From Elusimicrobiota bacterium (lineage in GTDB: Bacteria; Elusimicrobiota; UBA8919), in contig JAQUMH010000001.1 in NCBI GenBank assembly GCA_028718185.1, positions 839,186 to 903,185 on the forward strand: a DNA stretch of 64,000 nucleotides, read 5' to 3'. Of this stretch, positions 19,322-28,134 are shown one piece after another. Within the stretch, counting starts at the first letter, position 1. Each line of letters opens with the position of its first letter. Under the pieces are notes generated by a model. The model was not told the origin of the DNA. It did not search any database and saw only the letters and a program-made list of their open reading frames with translations. A program made the translations under genes and the position numbers.

Positions 19322-20026
19322 CTAATACATGACCGCTATGCTGGATATTTCCGATATATGTTCCTGGATATATTCAACTTTATCTAATGGTGCATCTTCA
19401 AACTTTATTCGATAAATTCGTTCTTCTTTTTCTGTATTCATTCCAACCACTTCACCGGGAAAAACAAAAGAATCCTTTTTCAAGATAAAATGGACCGTTA
19501 CCTTGGTTTGAACGAAAATAAATATATCAGTTTTTATTGCTACTCCTTTAGAACTAAGGTCAAGTCCTTCTCCGGTACCCTTAAAAACGTTATCAGATGC
19601 TGCGTAAAATCCAACGGGTATATTAAATTTATTACGCATTTTTTTTCTTCTCTCTTCTGATTTCTTTGCTCCAGGAGCAACCAGTTGCTGAACATACTGT
19701 TGAAGCATATATTGCTGAAGTTTGTCTTTCAAATATCGAGATAAGTCAGTGAATTTTACACCATATGAATTGACCGTTACCCTTTTGTCTGCTCTGACAA
19801 TTTCGGCAGGAACAGAAAAATATTCTTTATCTAACAAAAAATTAATAACTATTTCATTATTCATCGGAATATCTGCTTCCGATTCCATAGACATACCTTC
19901 AAGTGAAATATCAATTATTTTTCCGGGACCAATGAAAGTAGTATGGTCGTCAGCGTAAATATCAATAAAAAATTCTGCTTCATTTCTTACATTTTTTCTA
20001 AAATTTCTTTTACTGTCATCGCCCAT
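19322..20026 (-). CDS. Tandem PilZ-domain protein (predicted c-di-GMP receptor)
   Basis: The protein has 234 residues with two PilZ domains. The first has RKNVR (10-14) and DISLEG (39-44); the second has RKKMR (127-131) and DLSSKG (156-161). Both therefore keep the RxxxR and D/NxSxxG residues that bind cyclic di-GMP. A short helical region (95-120) joins them. GGTGG lies before the ATG. PilZ proteins often control pili or exopolysaccharide, and pilus ATPases are encoded on both sides in this window. No GGDEF or EAL protein is in the window. Confidence 0.82.
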   Translation of the reverse strand: MGDDSKRNFRKNVRNEAEFFIDIYADDHTTFIGPGKIIDISLEGMSMESEADIPMNNEIVINFLLDKEYFSVPAEIVRADKRVTVNSYGVKFTDLSRYLKDKLQQYMLQQYVQQLVAPGAKKSEERRKKMRNKFNIPVGFYAASDNVFKGTGEGLDLSSKGVAIKTDIFIFVQTKVTVHFILKKDSFVFPGEVVGMNTEKEERIYRIKFEDAPLDKVEYIQEHISEISSIAVMY

Positions 20027-20112
20027 TTATCAAGCCACCTATTAAACCGTAATTTTACTGCTTTCAGTCCCATTTTATTGAAGCATATTTTTTATTAAAA
20101 GTCAACGAAATA

Positions 20113-20733
20113 TTATTCTTCTTCTGAAGTTTCACTCATTAAAGACTTGTATTTGTTAATAATCGCTTTCTCAATAACTTCCCGCATTTTCTTGTCTGTC
20201 ACCAAAACCTGTTTTATCCAAATCCCGCTATCTTCTGATTTTCTTGAAGGCCAGGAAATCCAGGGTCCTTTATTACTATCCATTACCCCGCAGGAAATTC
20301 TAACTGATTCATTAAAATCAACCGAAACGTTCGCTTTACGGGAAGATTTACTATTTTTAAAAGGAATGAATTCCGCTATTTTAAATGTCATCGGTTGAAC
20401 CGGTTTTATGGAAGGTTCACCTGTTGTAATTGCTCTTGTTATTTCGTCATTTACCTGCTTTGTCAGTAATTCAACCTGCGGGTATTTTTTACCATTTTTA
20501 GAAATATATACAGGATATTTTAGTGTAGTTTTTTCACCGGATTTGACAATCTGTATTTCTTTAATTTTTATTTTGTTATTTAGTGTAATTGCTGTCAAAT
20601 CTGATTTTATACCGCTACTTTCACCAGGAGTCTTATCAATACTTGTTACATAAACTTCATTTAATGCAAAAACAGGAACACAAAAAGAAACAGTTAAAAT
20701 AAAACCTAATAAAATTCTAGAATATTTATTCAT
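20113..20733 (-). CDS. Secreted protein with two SpoVG-like domains
   Basis: The protein has 206 residues from the ATG after AAGGAG. A signal peptide covers about 1-24. Residues 117-197 resemble SpoVG: GVMDSNKGPWISWPSRK followed by a helix VIEKAIINKYKSL matches the SpoVG pattern of hydrophobic-GLFVAMPSRK and C-terminal helix. Residues 26-103 appear to be a second, more diverged copy (IQIVKSGEKTTLKYPVYISK, then VNDEITRAI). SpoVG proteins known so far are cytoplasmic nucleic-acid binders, so export is unusual. The resemblance is by motif only and needs profile confirmation. Confidence 0.6.
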   Translation of the reverse strand: MNKYSRILLGFILTVSFCVPVFALNEVYVTSIDKTPGESSGIKSDLTAITLNNKIKIKEIQIVKSGEKTTLKYPVYISKNGKKYPQVELLTKQVNDEITRAITTGEPSIKPVQPMTFKIAEFIPFKNSKSSRKANVSVDFNESVRISCGVMDSNKGPWISWPSRKSEDSGIWIKQVLVTDKKMREVIEKAIINKYKSLMSETSEEE

Positions 20734-21043
20734 TTTCTCCTTTTTGAATAGCAGAGCTTTCAAACTGTGTCATAATCCACGGTTTGTCATTGCGAGAGCC
20801 AATTTATTGGCTCGTGGCAATCTCATCACCGACGGATTACATTTTATGAGATTGCTTCGCTAACGCTCGCAATGACATTGTGACACAGTCTGTTCACGGG
20901 AATGACAGGCTTCTTTACAATTATGACACAGTCTCTTTGCTCTGCGGCTACTATCAATTTTAAATCTCAGTAGTTAGTACTTAGGCGTTAGGGTTTTGAC
21001 TTCGGACTAAGGACCACGGACATCGGACGTCTCTATTGTTCAT
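20734..21043. other. Intergenic region with nested inverted repeats
   Basis: No gene is seen here. It holds a MITE-like palindrome (20764-20932) and a degenerate GCTCTGCGGCTACTA repeat end near 20938-20952. Confidence 0.5.
20764..20932. repeat. 169-bp MITE-like palindromic element
   Basis: Perfect 13-bp outer inverted repeats ACTGTGTCATAAT (20764-20776) and ATTATGACACAGT (20920-20932) enclose inner inverted arms GTCATTGCGAG and CTCGCAATGAC. No coding capacity. The inner part belongs to the widespread GTCATTGCGA repeat type also seen at 60882-60949. Confidence 0.65.
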
Positions 21044-21904
21044 TTACTTTATATATTTTCCAATTAAAAGTTCTAACTTTTTCTTAGTTTTAACATTTAT
21101 CATTTTAGGGGATGTCATAACTGCATACTTCAATGCATCCTGGCAAAGACATCTTCTTTCGTAATTTAATTTGACAATAACATTTTTCACAAGTTTTTTT
21201 GCATTTGATGTTAAAATGTTTAAATTCTCAATAACTTTTTCTACAGAAACTTCTTCGCCTTCTTTCCAAACATCATAATCGGTAGCAAGCCCGATAGTAG
21301 CAAAACATATTTCCGCTTCACGCGCAAGTTTTGCTTCAGGCAGGGTGGTCATACCTATAATTGAAAAACCAAGTGAACGGTAAACCTTTGATTCTGCTTT
21401 TGTGGAAAATTGAGGTCCCTCTATACAAACATATGTCCCACTATCATGGGTCGGAATGTTTAAAGACTTTGATGTTTCAATTAAAATCTTTCTTAATTCG
21501 GGGCAATAGGGCTCGGCAAAACCTATGTGAGCAACAATCCCGTCACCAAAAAATGTCGAAGGTCTCATTTTGGTTCTATCATAAACCTGGTCAGGAATTA
21601 CAAAGTCTCTTGGTCTAATCTCGTCTTTCAGCGAACCGCAAGCAGATATTGAAACTATTTTTTCTACACCAATTTTTTTAAAAGCATAAATATTCGCCCT
21701 TGAGTTAAGTTCTGACGGCATAATTCTATGACCAACTGCATGACGGGGAAGAAATGCAACTTTTATACCATCCAGTTCCCCTATCCTTAGCACGTCCGAC
21801 GGCTCTCCAAACGGCGTCTTTACTTTTAACTCTTTCAACAGTTTTATCCCTTCAATCTCATAAACCCCGCTACCGCCAATAATACCAATCTTTACATTGT
21901 CCAT
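21044..21904 (-). CDS. mtnP: S-methyl-5'-thioadenosine phosphorylase
   Basis: The protein has 286 residues and is a type I nucleoside phosphorylase. IGIIGGSGVY, the phosphate-site RHAVGHR, CIEGPQFSTKAES and the MTAP-type TDYDVW support methylthioadenosine rather than inosine specificity. It splits methylthioadenosine into adenine and methylthioribose-1-phosphate in methionine salvage. AAGGAG precedes the ATG. The neighbouring pdp and pnp genes point to general nucleoside salvage. Confidence 0.93.
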   Translation of the reverse strand: MDNVKIGIIGGSGVYEIEGIKLLKELKVKTPFGEPSDVLRIGELDGIKVAFLPRHAVGHRIMPSELNSRANIYAFKKIGVEKIVSISACGSLKDEIRPRDFVIPDQVYDRTKMRPSTFFGDGIVAHIGFAEPYCPELRKILIETSKSLNIPTHDSGTYVCIEGPQFSTKAESKVYRSLGFSIIGMTTLPEAKLAREAEICFATIGLATDYDVWKEGEEVSVEKVIENLNILTSNAKKLVKNVIVKLNYERRCLCQDALKYAVMTSPKMINVKTKKKLELLIGKYIK

Positions 21905-21927
21905 TGTTTTCTCCTTTACTTAATTGG

Positions 21928-22010
21928 GCAGACCAAGGGTCTGCAACTACAAACGCAAAGTAAGCTTTGCGACTACATTAAACCCGTCGCATAGTAATGC
22001 GACCGCTACA
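21928..22010. repeat. Three consecutive hairpin repeats with (A/G)CTACA tails (family A)
   Basis: Stems GCAGACC/GGTCTGC, CGCAAAG/CTTTGCG and GTCGCAT/ATGCGAC follow one another, each ending in (A)ACTACA or CGCTACA. They lie between pdp and mtnP. The stems differ fully but the tails match. Confidence 0.7.
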
Positions 22011-22047
22011 ATAAAACCGATTAGGGAGATTAAAATTTTAAAATCTT

Positions 22048-23391
22048 TTAATCTTTCAATCTTTTAATTGTCTCTACTTTATTTTTTGTTACTCTTGCGT
22101 AAAATAATTTAGGCGACTTCGTTTTTTTGTTCCCGATTTTATATGCATTTAAGAACTTTTCTTTTGCTTCGTTAATTTTCCTTTCATCGCCATCTGTATG
22201 AAAAACAGCAAGAGGTTCACCTTTTTTTACTTTATCTGAAACTTTTTTCTTAAGATAAATACCGGCAGATAAATCAATTTTATCATCTTTAGTTTTTCTG
22301 CCTGCTCCTAAAATCTGAGATGCTACACCTACTTCAAGAGCGTTTATTTTCTCTATATACCCCGATTTTTCTGATTTGACTTCGACTAATTCTTTACACT
22401 GAAGAAGAAGTGAAGGAACGTCGACTATAGCAGAATTGCCATCTTGTGATTCAATTAGTTCTTTAAGTTTTTTTATGCCGCTTTTATTTGCAATTGCCTC
22501 TCTTAACCTCTTCTTTCCATCAGCAATAGTTTTTACAATCCCTGAAATTAAAAGCATATTGCTTCCCAGTTCAATACATAAATCGGTTAAATCCTTAGGA
22601 CCTGCACCTTTTAATGTATCAATTGCTTCCTTTACTTCAATCGAATTACCAATTGCAAAACCCAGCGGCTCTTCCATGCTTGTAATAAGAGAAACCACTT
22701 TTTTACCGGCACCTTCACCTATATTAATCATTGTCTGTGCAAGTTTAAGAGCATCTTCATAGTTTTTCATAAATGCACCGCTACCCACTTTTACATCAAG
22801 AACAATCCCGTCAGAACCGGCGGCGAGTTTTTTCGACATAATACTTGCCGCAATAAGCGGAATTGAATCTACAGTTGCCGTAACATCTCTTAAAGCATAA
22901 ATCTTTTTATCCGCAGGTGAAAGCTGTTCGGTCTGACCGGTCAGTGCAACCCCTATTTCGTTAACATTTTCTATAAATATTTTTTTTGTCAGTTCAGTAT
23001 CAAAACCGGAAATTGACTCAAGCTTGTCAATTGTTCCGCCGGTATGCCCCAATCCGCGACCTGTCATTTTGGCAACTTTGCCACCACACGCGGCAACAAG
23101 CGGGGCAAGAACAAGCGTGGTTGTGTCACCGACACCGCCGGTTGAATGTTTGTCCACTTTGAAACCATGTATAGCCGATAAATCCATCCTTTCGCCTGAA
23201 TCTACCATCGCTATCGTCAAATCAGTAATTTCTTCAGAAACCATGCCACGGAAATAAACTACCATTAGAAATGCCGTCATTTGATAATCAGGGATTTCGC
23301 CTTTACTAAAACCCTGAACTATAAAAGAAATCTCTTCTTTTGAAAGTTTTAGACCATTTCTTTTTTTATAAATCAAATCATACATTCTCAT
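22048..23391 (-). CDS. pdp: Pyrimidine-nucleoside (thymidine) phosphorylase
   Basis: The protein has 447 residues. The family signature region KHSTGGVGDTTTLVLAPL and GRGLGHTGGTIDKLES is intact, and the N-terminal helical domain and C-terminal alpha/beta domain are present at full length. It converts thymidine, deoxyuridine or uridine to base plus (deoxy)ribose-1-phosphate. Together with deoB (29.3 kb) and deoC (38.9 kb) it would feed deoxyribose into central metabolism. pdp and deoA products cannot be told apart with certainty here. Confidence 0.93.
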   Translation of the reverse strand: MRMYDLIYKKRNGLKLSKEEISFIVQGFSKGEIPDYQMTAFLMVVYFRGMVSEEITDLTIAMVDSGERMDLSAIHGFKVDKHSTGGVGDTTTLVLAPLVAACGGKVAKMTGRGLGHTGGTIDKLESISGFDTELTKKIFIENVNEIGVALTGQTEQLSPADKKIYALRDVTATVDSIPLIAASIMSKKLAAGSDGIVLDVKVGSGAFMKNYEDALKLAQTMINIGEGAGKKVVSLITSMEEPLGFAIGNSIEVKEAIDTLKGAGPKDLTDLCIELGSNMLLISGIVKTIADGKKRLREAIANKSGIKKLKELIESQDGNSAIVDVPSLLLQCKELVEVKSEKSGYIEKINALEVGVASQILGAGRKTKDDKIDLSAGIYLKKKVSDKVKKGEPLAVFHTDGDERKINEAKEKFLNAYKIGNKKTKSPKLFYARVTKNKVETIKRLKD

Positions 23392-23515
23392 AAATTAGCC
23401 CTCGCTTCGCTCAGCACTCCGCAGAGACCGCAGAAAACACAAAATATTAGCAGATTACGCAAAAAGAAAAGTCTTTCTCTGCGGCTTTTGCGAAATCTCT
23501 GTTGTTTCTGCGTAC

Positions 23516-25729
23516 TTAAAAAAGGCTGTCTGATGATTTTATATCTAAAATTTTAAGTTGTGCAGATTCTTTCGATTGCCATACATTTAGCTCAAGATTA
23601 AATGCAAGGTCAATTTTTTGCCCTTTTCTTAAATCAACAGCCCGGCGGCCTAACTGCCAACCTATACCATTTATAACTACTTTTCCATTTTTAAGACATA
23701 CCCGCAGATGTGCACCATCAACACCAACAGGCGTAAAATCACTTAACACAACATCATTAAGCGCAAAAATAGCATATTCGTTCCCACATCCGCAAGGTTC
23801 TAAAAGTCCTATTTCTTTTACTAATTCAAGTGAAACATCAGAAGCGGAAATAACAGTATCTATCGAAAGCTGTGATACAAGCATTTTTTCTGTAATTAAA
23901 TCCTTAGCAATAAATTTTATCCGTTTAACAAAATTATCCAAATTACTCTTCATAACTGTTAATCCGGCTGCCGCTTTATGACCGCCATATTTTACAACTA
24001 TATCCTTACATTTCTCTATTATGGATACGATATTAAAATCGTTAATACTTCGCGCTGACCCCACAGCTTCATCTCCTTCAAGAATGAAAAGAATAACAGG
24101 CCTGTTAAACTCTCTCAATATTTGATTAGCGGCAATTCCGGTAACCCCGCGCTTTAATCCCTCAACAACTGTCACTAAGATTTTATCGTTGTCCATATCA
24201 TTCTGTTGAATGGTTGCATCAATAAAACTTTTTATATTGATTTTCTGAAGAGCTTTACGGTCTCCGTTAAGAATAAGTATTTCGTCAAATAATTTTTCAG
24301 CTCTGTTTTTATCATTTGTTGTTAGTAATTCTATAGATAAATCGGCTTTACCGTAGCGACCGGCAGAATTGAGAATCGGGATGACCGACCATGATAACTT
24401 ATTGGCAGTAAATGCGTTTTTATCAATCAGTAAAGCATCCAGCATTGCTTTTATACCAGGTCTATCAGAATTATAAAGTAACGGGAGACCGTATTTTACA
24501 AAAATTCTGTTCTCGGAAACAAGCGGAACTATATCTGCAATAGTACCTAATGCAACGAAGTAAAGATATTTATCTATAAACTTATTTTGCTTTTCTTCCT
24601 GCATCATAACAAGCTGTTCAAATATTTTTGAAGTAATGACAGCATCGTTGGATGCTCTATGGCATTTTTCAACTTCAATATTTAAATCATTTGCCAACAT
24701 CCCGAGTTTGTACGATTTAGCCGGGAAAAGCATTCGAGCCATAGCAAGTGTATCCATAACCTGATTGCATATTTTCTTTCCTGTTTTTTCTGATGCAGAA
24801 TATAAAAATGACATGTCAAAATCGGAATTGTGAGCTACGAGAATTGAATCACCTGTGAAATCCATAAATTTCCCTAAGACTTCATAAATAGCCGGTGCAT
24901 TTTCACAATCTTCATTAGATATGCCATGAATAGCAGTTACATTTTCAGGAATTTGTGATTTGGGTTTCACAAGTGTTGAAAAATTTCCTGTCTGAATAAA
25001 ATTTCTTATTTTTACGGCACCGATTTCAACTATTTCATCTGTTAAAGATGAAAGTCCTGTTGTTTCAACATCAAAAACAACTATGTCTTTATTGTAATAT
25101 TTTGAGTAAGAAAAAGAGAGTGCCTGGCAAAATTTGAACGCGACCCCGCAACCGGCAAGTTCCTTAAAAGGATACTTTTCTTCCGGACATTTTGGATCAA
25201 TTATGGCAATTGCTTCTGGTGGTTTGGCAGCTGCTTCATGATGGTCGGTAATTATAACATCTATACCCAGTGAATTTGCAAATTCAACTTCTTCAACAGC
25301 CGTTATCCCGCAGTCAACTGTTATTATCAATTTTACATTTTCGTTATGATATTTTTCAATCAACTTTTTGCTAAGTCCATACCCTTCGTCCAGCGGGATA
25401 TACCATATCACATTTGCATCTAATTCTTTCAAAAATAAAAAAACAATACTTACCGAAGTAACTCCATCTACATCCCTATCGCCATAAATAAGAATCTTCT
25501 CGGACTTTAATATCGCTTTTCTGATTCTGTTAACTGCTTTTTCCATATTGTTAAATAAAAATGGATTATATAAATCAGAAATTTTTGGATGGATATACTT
25601 TTTTAAATTACCCGGGGTTTTTATTCCTTTTTGAAAAAGTAAAGAAACAAATATTTTAGAGTAACCTGTTTTTTGTGAAAGGTCTTCTATCAATAAATCA
25701 TCAAATTCCTTAATTTTCCACTGTTTCAT
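23516..25729 (-). CDS. recJ: RecJ-type nuclease with an inserted DnaQ-like 3'-5' exonuclease domain
   Basis: The protein has 737 residues, versus about 570 for ordinary RecJ. DHH motifs are intact (GDRDVDG, ITVDCGI, TDHHEA), as are the late DHH motif LNSAGRYG, DHHA1 (KYGGHKAAAGL) and the OB end. Between LAGCGVAFKFCQAL and FVALGTIADI lies a complete DEDDh exonuclease domain (about 212-380): DVETTG (D220, E222), HNSDFD (D305) and HRASND (H357, D362). RecJ degrades single-stranded DNA 5'-3' in repair; this version could also trim 3' ends. Its start overlaps the mntA stop by 4 bp (ATGA), so it is translationally coupled to the HepT-MntA pair. Confidence 0.9.
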   Translation of the reverse strand: MKQWKIKEFDDLLIEDLSQKTGYSKIFVSLLFQKGIKTPGNLKKYIHPKISDLYNPFLFNNMEKAVNRIRKAILKSEKILIYGDRDVDGVTSVSIVFLFLKELDANVIWYIPLDEGYGLSKKLIEKYHNENVKLIITVDCGITAVEEVEFANSLGIDVIITDHHEAAAKPPEAIAIIDPKCPEEKYPFKELAGCGVAFKFCQALSFSYSKYYNKDIVVFDVETTGLSSLTDEIVEIGAVKIRNFIQTGNFSTLVKPKSQIPENVTAIHGISNEDCENAPAIYEVLGKFMDFTGDSILVAHNSDFDMSFLYSASEKTGKKICNQVMDTLAMARMLFPAKSYKLGMLANDLNIEVEKCHRASNDAVITSKIFEQLVMMQEEKQNKFIDKYLYFVALGTIADIVPLVSENRIFVKYGLPLLYNSDRPGIKAMLDALLIDKNAFTANKLSWSVIPILNSAGRYGKADLSIELLTTNDKNRAEKLFDEILILNGDRKALQKINIKSFIDATIQQNDMDNDKILVTVVEGLKRGVTGIAANQILREFNRPVILFILEGDEAVGSARSINDFNIVSIIEKCKDIVVKYGGHKAAAGLTVMKSNLDNFVKRIKFIAKDLITEKMLVSQLSIDTVISASDVSLELVKEIGLLEPCGCGNEYAIFALNDVVLSDFTPVGVDGAHLRVCLKNGKVVINGIGWQLGRRAVDLRKGQKIDLAFNLELNVWQSKESAQLKILDIKSSDSLF

Positions 25730-26040
25730 AATTTCTGGTTATTACTCTTCTGCAAAACCTCATATTTTTTACTTATCACTTCTCTGAATTCAGGTGAGAT
25801 GTTATTCCAATCAAGCACATCCACACGGAATGGTAAATCAGATTCTTCAAAGGCTTCCTTGAGAGAATATAAATTTTTCTTAGATAATTTATTTTCACTT
25901 ACTATTACGATATCAAGGTCGGAATAATTCTTTACTGTATCTGTTATGCGAGAACCAAATACACGAACTTCACAATTAGGAACATATTTATGCAATATCT
26001 CTTTTATAATTTTTAAATGGAGTGGAGAAACACTAATCAT
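25726..26040 (-). CDS. mntA: MntA-type nucleotidyltransferase antitoxin
   Basis: The protein has 104 residues with the MNT motif GSRITDTVKNYSDLD, that is GSX10DXD, which defines minimal nucleotidyltransferases that AMPylate the toxin HepT. It overlaps hepT by 8 bp and recJ by 4 bp, so the three genes form a tightly coupled unit. Antitoxin activity is known for the family and inferred here. The third catalytic Asp is probably in the RVDVLDW strand. Confidence 0.88.
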   Translation of the reverse strand: MISVSPLHLKIIKEILHKYVPNCEVRVFGSRITDTVKNYSDLDIVIVSENKLSKKNLYSLKEAFEESDLPFRVDVLDWNNISPEFREVISKKYEVLQKSNNQKL

Positions 26041-26452
26041 TTTTTGTTTCTAATACTTTCAATAGTGCCTTTGAATCTTTAACAAATTTGACCGCAGATT
26101 CATATACATCTTCCGCCTTTGTTTCATTATATGTGTGTGCCGTTTCATTACGGGATATATTATAAACAATCCATGATTCAACATTATCAATAAGCTGACT
26201 TTCAGCTGCCATCCTAAATAGTTCTTTTCGCGTAATTCCATCTACATTTGCACCAGCAACATTTAATTCAAGCCAGCGTTTTATAAATTTCCAGCATAGT
26301 TCAAATGTAAACTCAAAATTCTGTATTACTCCAGCACGGATAACTTCTTCCTGATCTGTATTAACTGGTCCTTTAATAATAGCAGAAGCAACTTTAGCAG
26401 CACGTTCTAATGAATTGACTGCCCTTCGTAAACTGCTCAAATCTAATGCCAT
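26033..26452 (-). CDS. hepT: HepT-type HEPN RNase toxin (HI0074-like)
   Basis: The protein has 139 residues from ATG (MALDLSS), 8 bases after AGGAG; a GTG three codons upstream is less likely. It is an all-helical HEPN protein. ISRNETAHTY gives RX4HXY (R101, H106, Y108), the RNase motif whose Tyr is the AMPylation target of MntA. The length and the FEFTFELCWKFIKRWLE core match the HI0074 nucleotidyltransferase-partner family. It is the first gene of hepT-mntA-recJ. Confidence 0.87.
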   Translation of the reverse strand: MALDLSSLRRAVNSLERAAKVASAIIKGPVNTDQEEVIRAGVIQNFEFTFELCWKFIKRWLELNVAGANVDGITRKELFRMAAESQLIDNVESWIVYNISRNETAHTYNETKAEDVYESAVKFVKDSKALLKVLETKND

Positions 26453-26523
26453 AACATACACTCCTATATATCATTTTAGTAAATATGTCTCAATAAATAA
26501 CTGAATTTTTTACAATAGTTTAG

Positions 26524-27342
26524 TTAAATTGTTTTTACTATTTCTTTTAAGTAATTGCACAGTTTTTTTTCTGTTCGCTTTCCGACTTCAATTACTTCCA
26601 TGTGGTTTAACGGTTGTTTTGAAATACCGGCTGCCATATTTGAAATGTATGAAATACCGAGAACCTTTATACCACAATGATTAGCAACAATCGCTTCAGG
26701 AACTGTAGACATACCGACAACATCAGCTCCCAAAACTCGCGTCATACTTATCTCTGCAGGTGTTTCATACGAAGGTCCTGTAACCGCAAGGTAAACACCT
26801 TTTTGGATTTTAATTCCCAATTTTTTTGCTGATATTTCTGATTTTTTCATCAGCTCATTTCTATAGATTTCTGACATATCAGGAAAACGACTTCCTTGTA
26901 ACACTCCTTCCTGACCAACAAGCGGATTGCCACCCATAAAATTTATATGGTCCGTTATCAGCATTATATCACCGGGTCTGAATTTTTTATTAACCGCTCC
27001 TACAGCAGATGTAATTATTAGTTTTTGCACACCCATATATTTCATTAACCGAACCGGGTATGTTACATCTTTAAGCGTGTGCCCCTCATAAAAATGCAGG
27101 CGACCTGCCATAATTATTATTTTTTTACCGGAAAGTTTTCCTAGAACAACTTCGCCTTTATGTCCTTCAACAGTTGATTTGGCAAAGTGCGGGATTTCGG
27201 AAAATGGGATTTTCATACTATTTAGAACAGTATCTGCAACAGACGACAACCCGGAACCTAAAATCAGTCCGATTTCCGGATTTATATCCGTTTTATTTTC
27301 AATAAACTTTTTTGATTCTTCAAGATTTTCAAGAAGACCCAT
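26524..27342 (-). CDS. punA: Purine nucleoside phosphorylase (trimeric type)
   Basis: The protein is about 272 residues from the ATG (MGLLENL); a TTG five codons upstream with AAAGG before it is the alternative. LILGSGLSS, the phosphate loop GRLHFYEGH, AVTGPSYETPAE and SNMAAG mark class I purine nucleoside phosphorylases. It splits inosine or guanosine and their deoxy forms to base plus pentose-1-phosphate. It stands between the toxin-antitoxin unit and the phosphate transporter. Confidence 0.93.
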   Translation of the reverse strand: MGLLENLEESKKFIENKTDINPEIGLILGSGLSSVADTVLNSMKIPFSEIPHFAKSTVEGHKGEVVLGKLSGKKIIIMAGRLHFYEGHTLKDVTYPVRLMKYMGVQKLIITSAVGAVNKKFRPGDIMLITDHINFMGGNPLVGQEGVLQGSRFPDMSEIYRNELMKKSEISAKKLGIKIQKGVYLAVTGPSYETPAEISMTRVLGADVVGMSTVPEAIVANHCGIKVLGISYISNMAAGISKQPLNHMEVIEVGKRTEKKLCNYLKEIVKTI

Positions 27343-27378
27343 ATTATACCTAGCCAAAACCTTTCTTTATGTTTTATT

Positions 27379-27461
27379 GTAGTTGCACGCTCTTGGCGTG
27401 CATTATGTCCAACAAAAACTTATTCCTAATAATATCTGCTTGCCAAGGGCAAGCAACTACA
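27379..27461. repeat. Family A hairpin repeats, two copies in opposite orientation
   Basis: The reverse copy at 27379-27401 reads GCACGCCAAGAGCGTGC then AACTAC on the minus strand. The forward copy at 27438-27461 reads GCTTGCCAAGGGCAAGC then AACTACA. They lie between pnp and the DUF47 gene. Confidence 0.75.
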
Positions 27462-27514
27462 AAACATCAGGACTATAAGGTGTTGCAACTACAACTTTTA
27501 ATATATTTGTTAAA

Positions 27515-28117
27515 TTATGTTGTTTTTACTAAAATGTCACCTATAATATCTGCTGATTCGGCTGCTCTGTCGGCTGCATTGGAAAGATGTCTGTAAATTT
27601 CTCTCATTTTAAGAATTTTTACTACATCCGATTGCTTGAAAAGTTTAGCAAGTCCTTCTCTATATTTATGTTCAATAAAATTTTCAGCTTTTCTCGCTCT
27701 TACAATATGTTCAGCACAAACCTTGGGATGCTCTTTCATTTCTTTTAGTGCGTAAGAAATATCTCTAGTCGCATCATAAAGCGCATCTACCATTTTTTTA
27801 AGAAATTCATCAGTACCAACTTCAAAAAGTGTCATCTCTTCAACAGTTGATTTGGCATAATCCAGGATATCATCAACAGACCTGGAAAGCGCAAATATAT
27901 CTTCCCTGTCAATTGGTGTAACAAATGATTGGTTTAATTCATCAACAAGTACTCTTCTTATTTCATCAGCTTCTTCCTCCATATCACTTACCCTTCTACC
28001 CTTTTCCGGCGTAGGATCATAAACAAAATCCTGCAATGTTTTTATGCCTTCTTCAATCTTTGACATCTGCTCTGAAAGCATTTTAAAAAAATCTCTTTTC
28101 TTGGGAAATGGCCACAT
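27515..28117 (-). CDS. DUF47 PhoU-like phosphate transport regulator
   Basis: The protein has 200 residues, is all-helical, and has the DUF47 pattern (MWPFPKKRDFFKMLSEQ, SRSVDDILDYAKSTVEEM). AAAGGAGG precedes the ATG. DUF47 proteins are PhoU relatives almost always paired with PiT transporters and thought to control them. It follows the PiT gene by about 17 bp here. Confidence 0.9.
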   Translation of the reverse strand: MWPFPKKRDFFKMLSEQMSKIEEGIKTLQDFVYDPTPEKGRRVSDMEEEADEIRRVLVDELNQSFVTPIDREDIFALSRSVDDILDYAKSTVEEMTLFEVGTDEFLKKMVDALYDATRDISYALKEMKEHPKVCAEHIVRARKAENFIEHKYREGLAKLFKQSDVVKILKMREIYRHLSNAADRAAESADIIGDILVKTT

Positions 28118-28134
28118 AACTTCAAATCCTCCTT

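Noticed and set aside
26059-26241. 60-codon minus-strand frame inside hepT
   Set aside because: Out-of-frame shadow with no ribosome site; hepT motifs are intact in the main frame.
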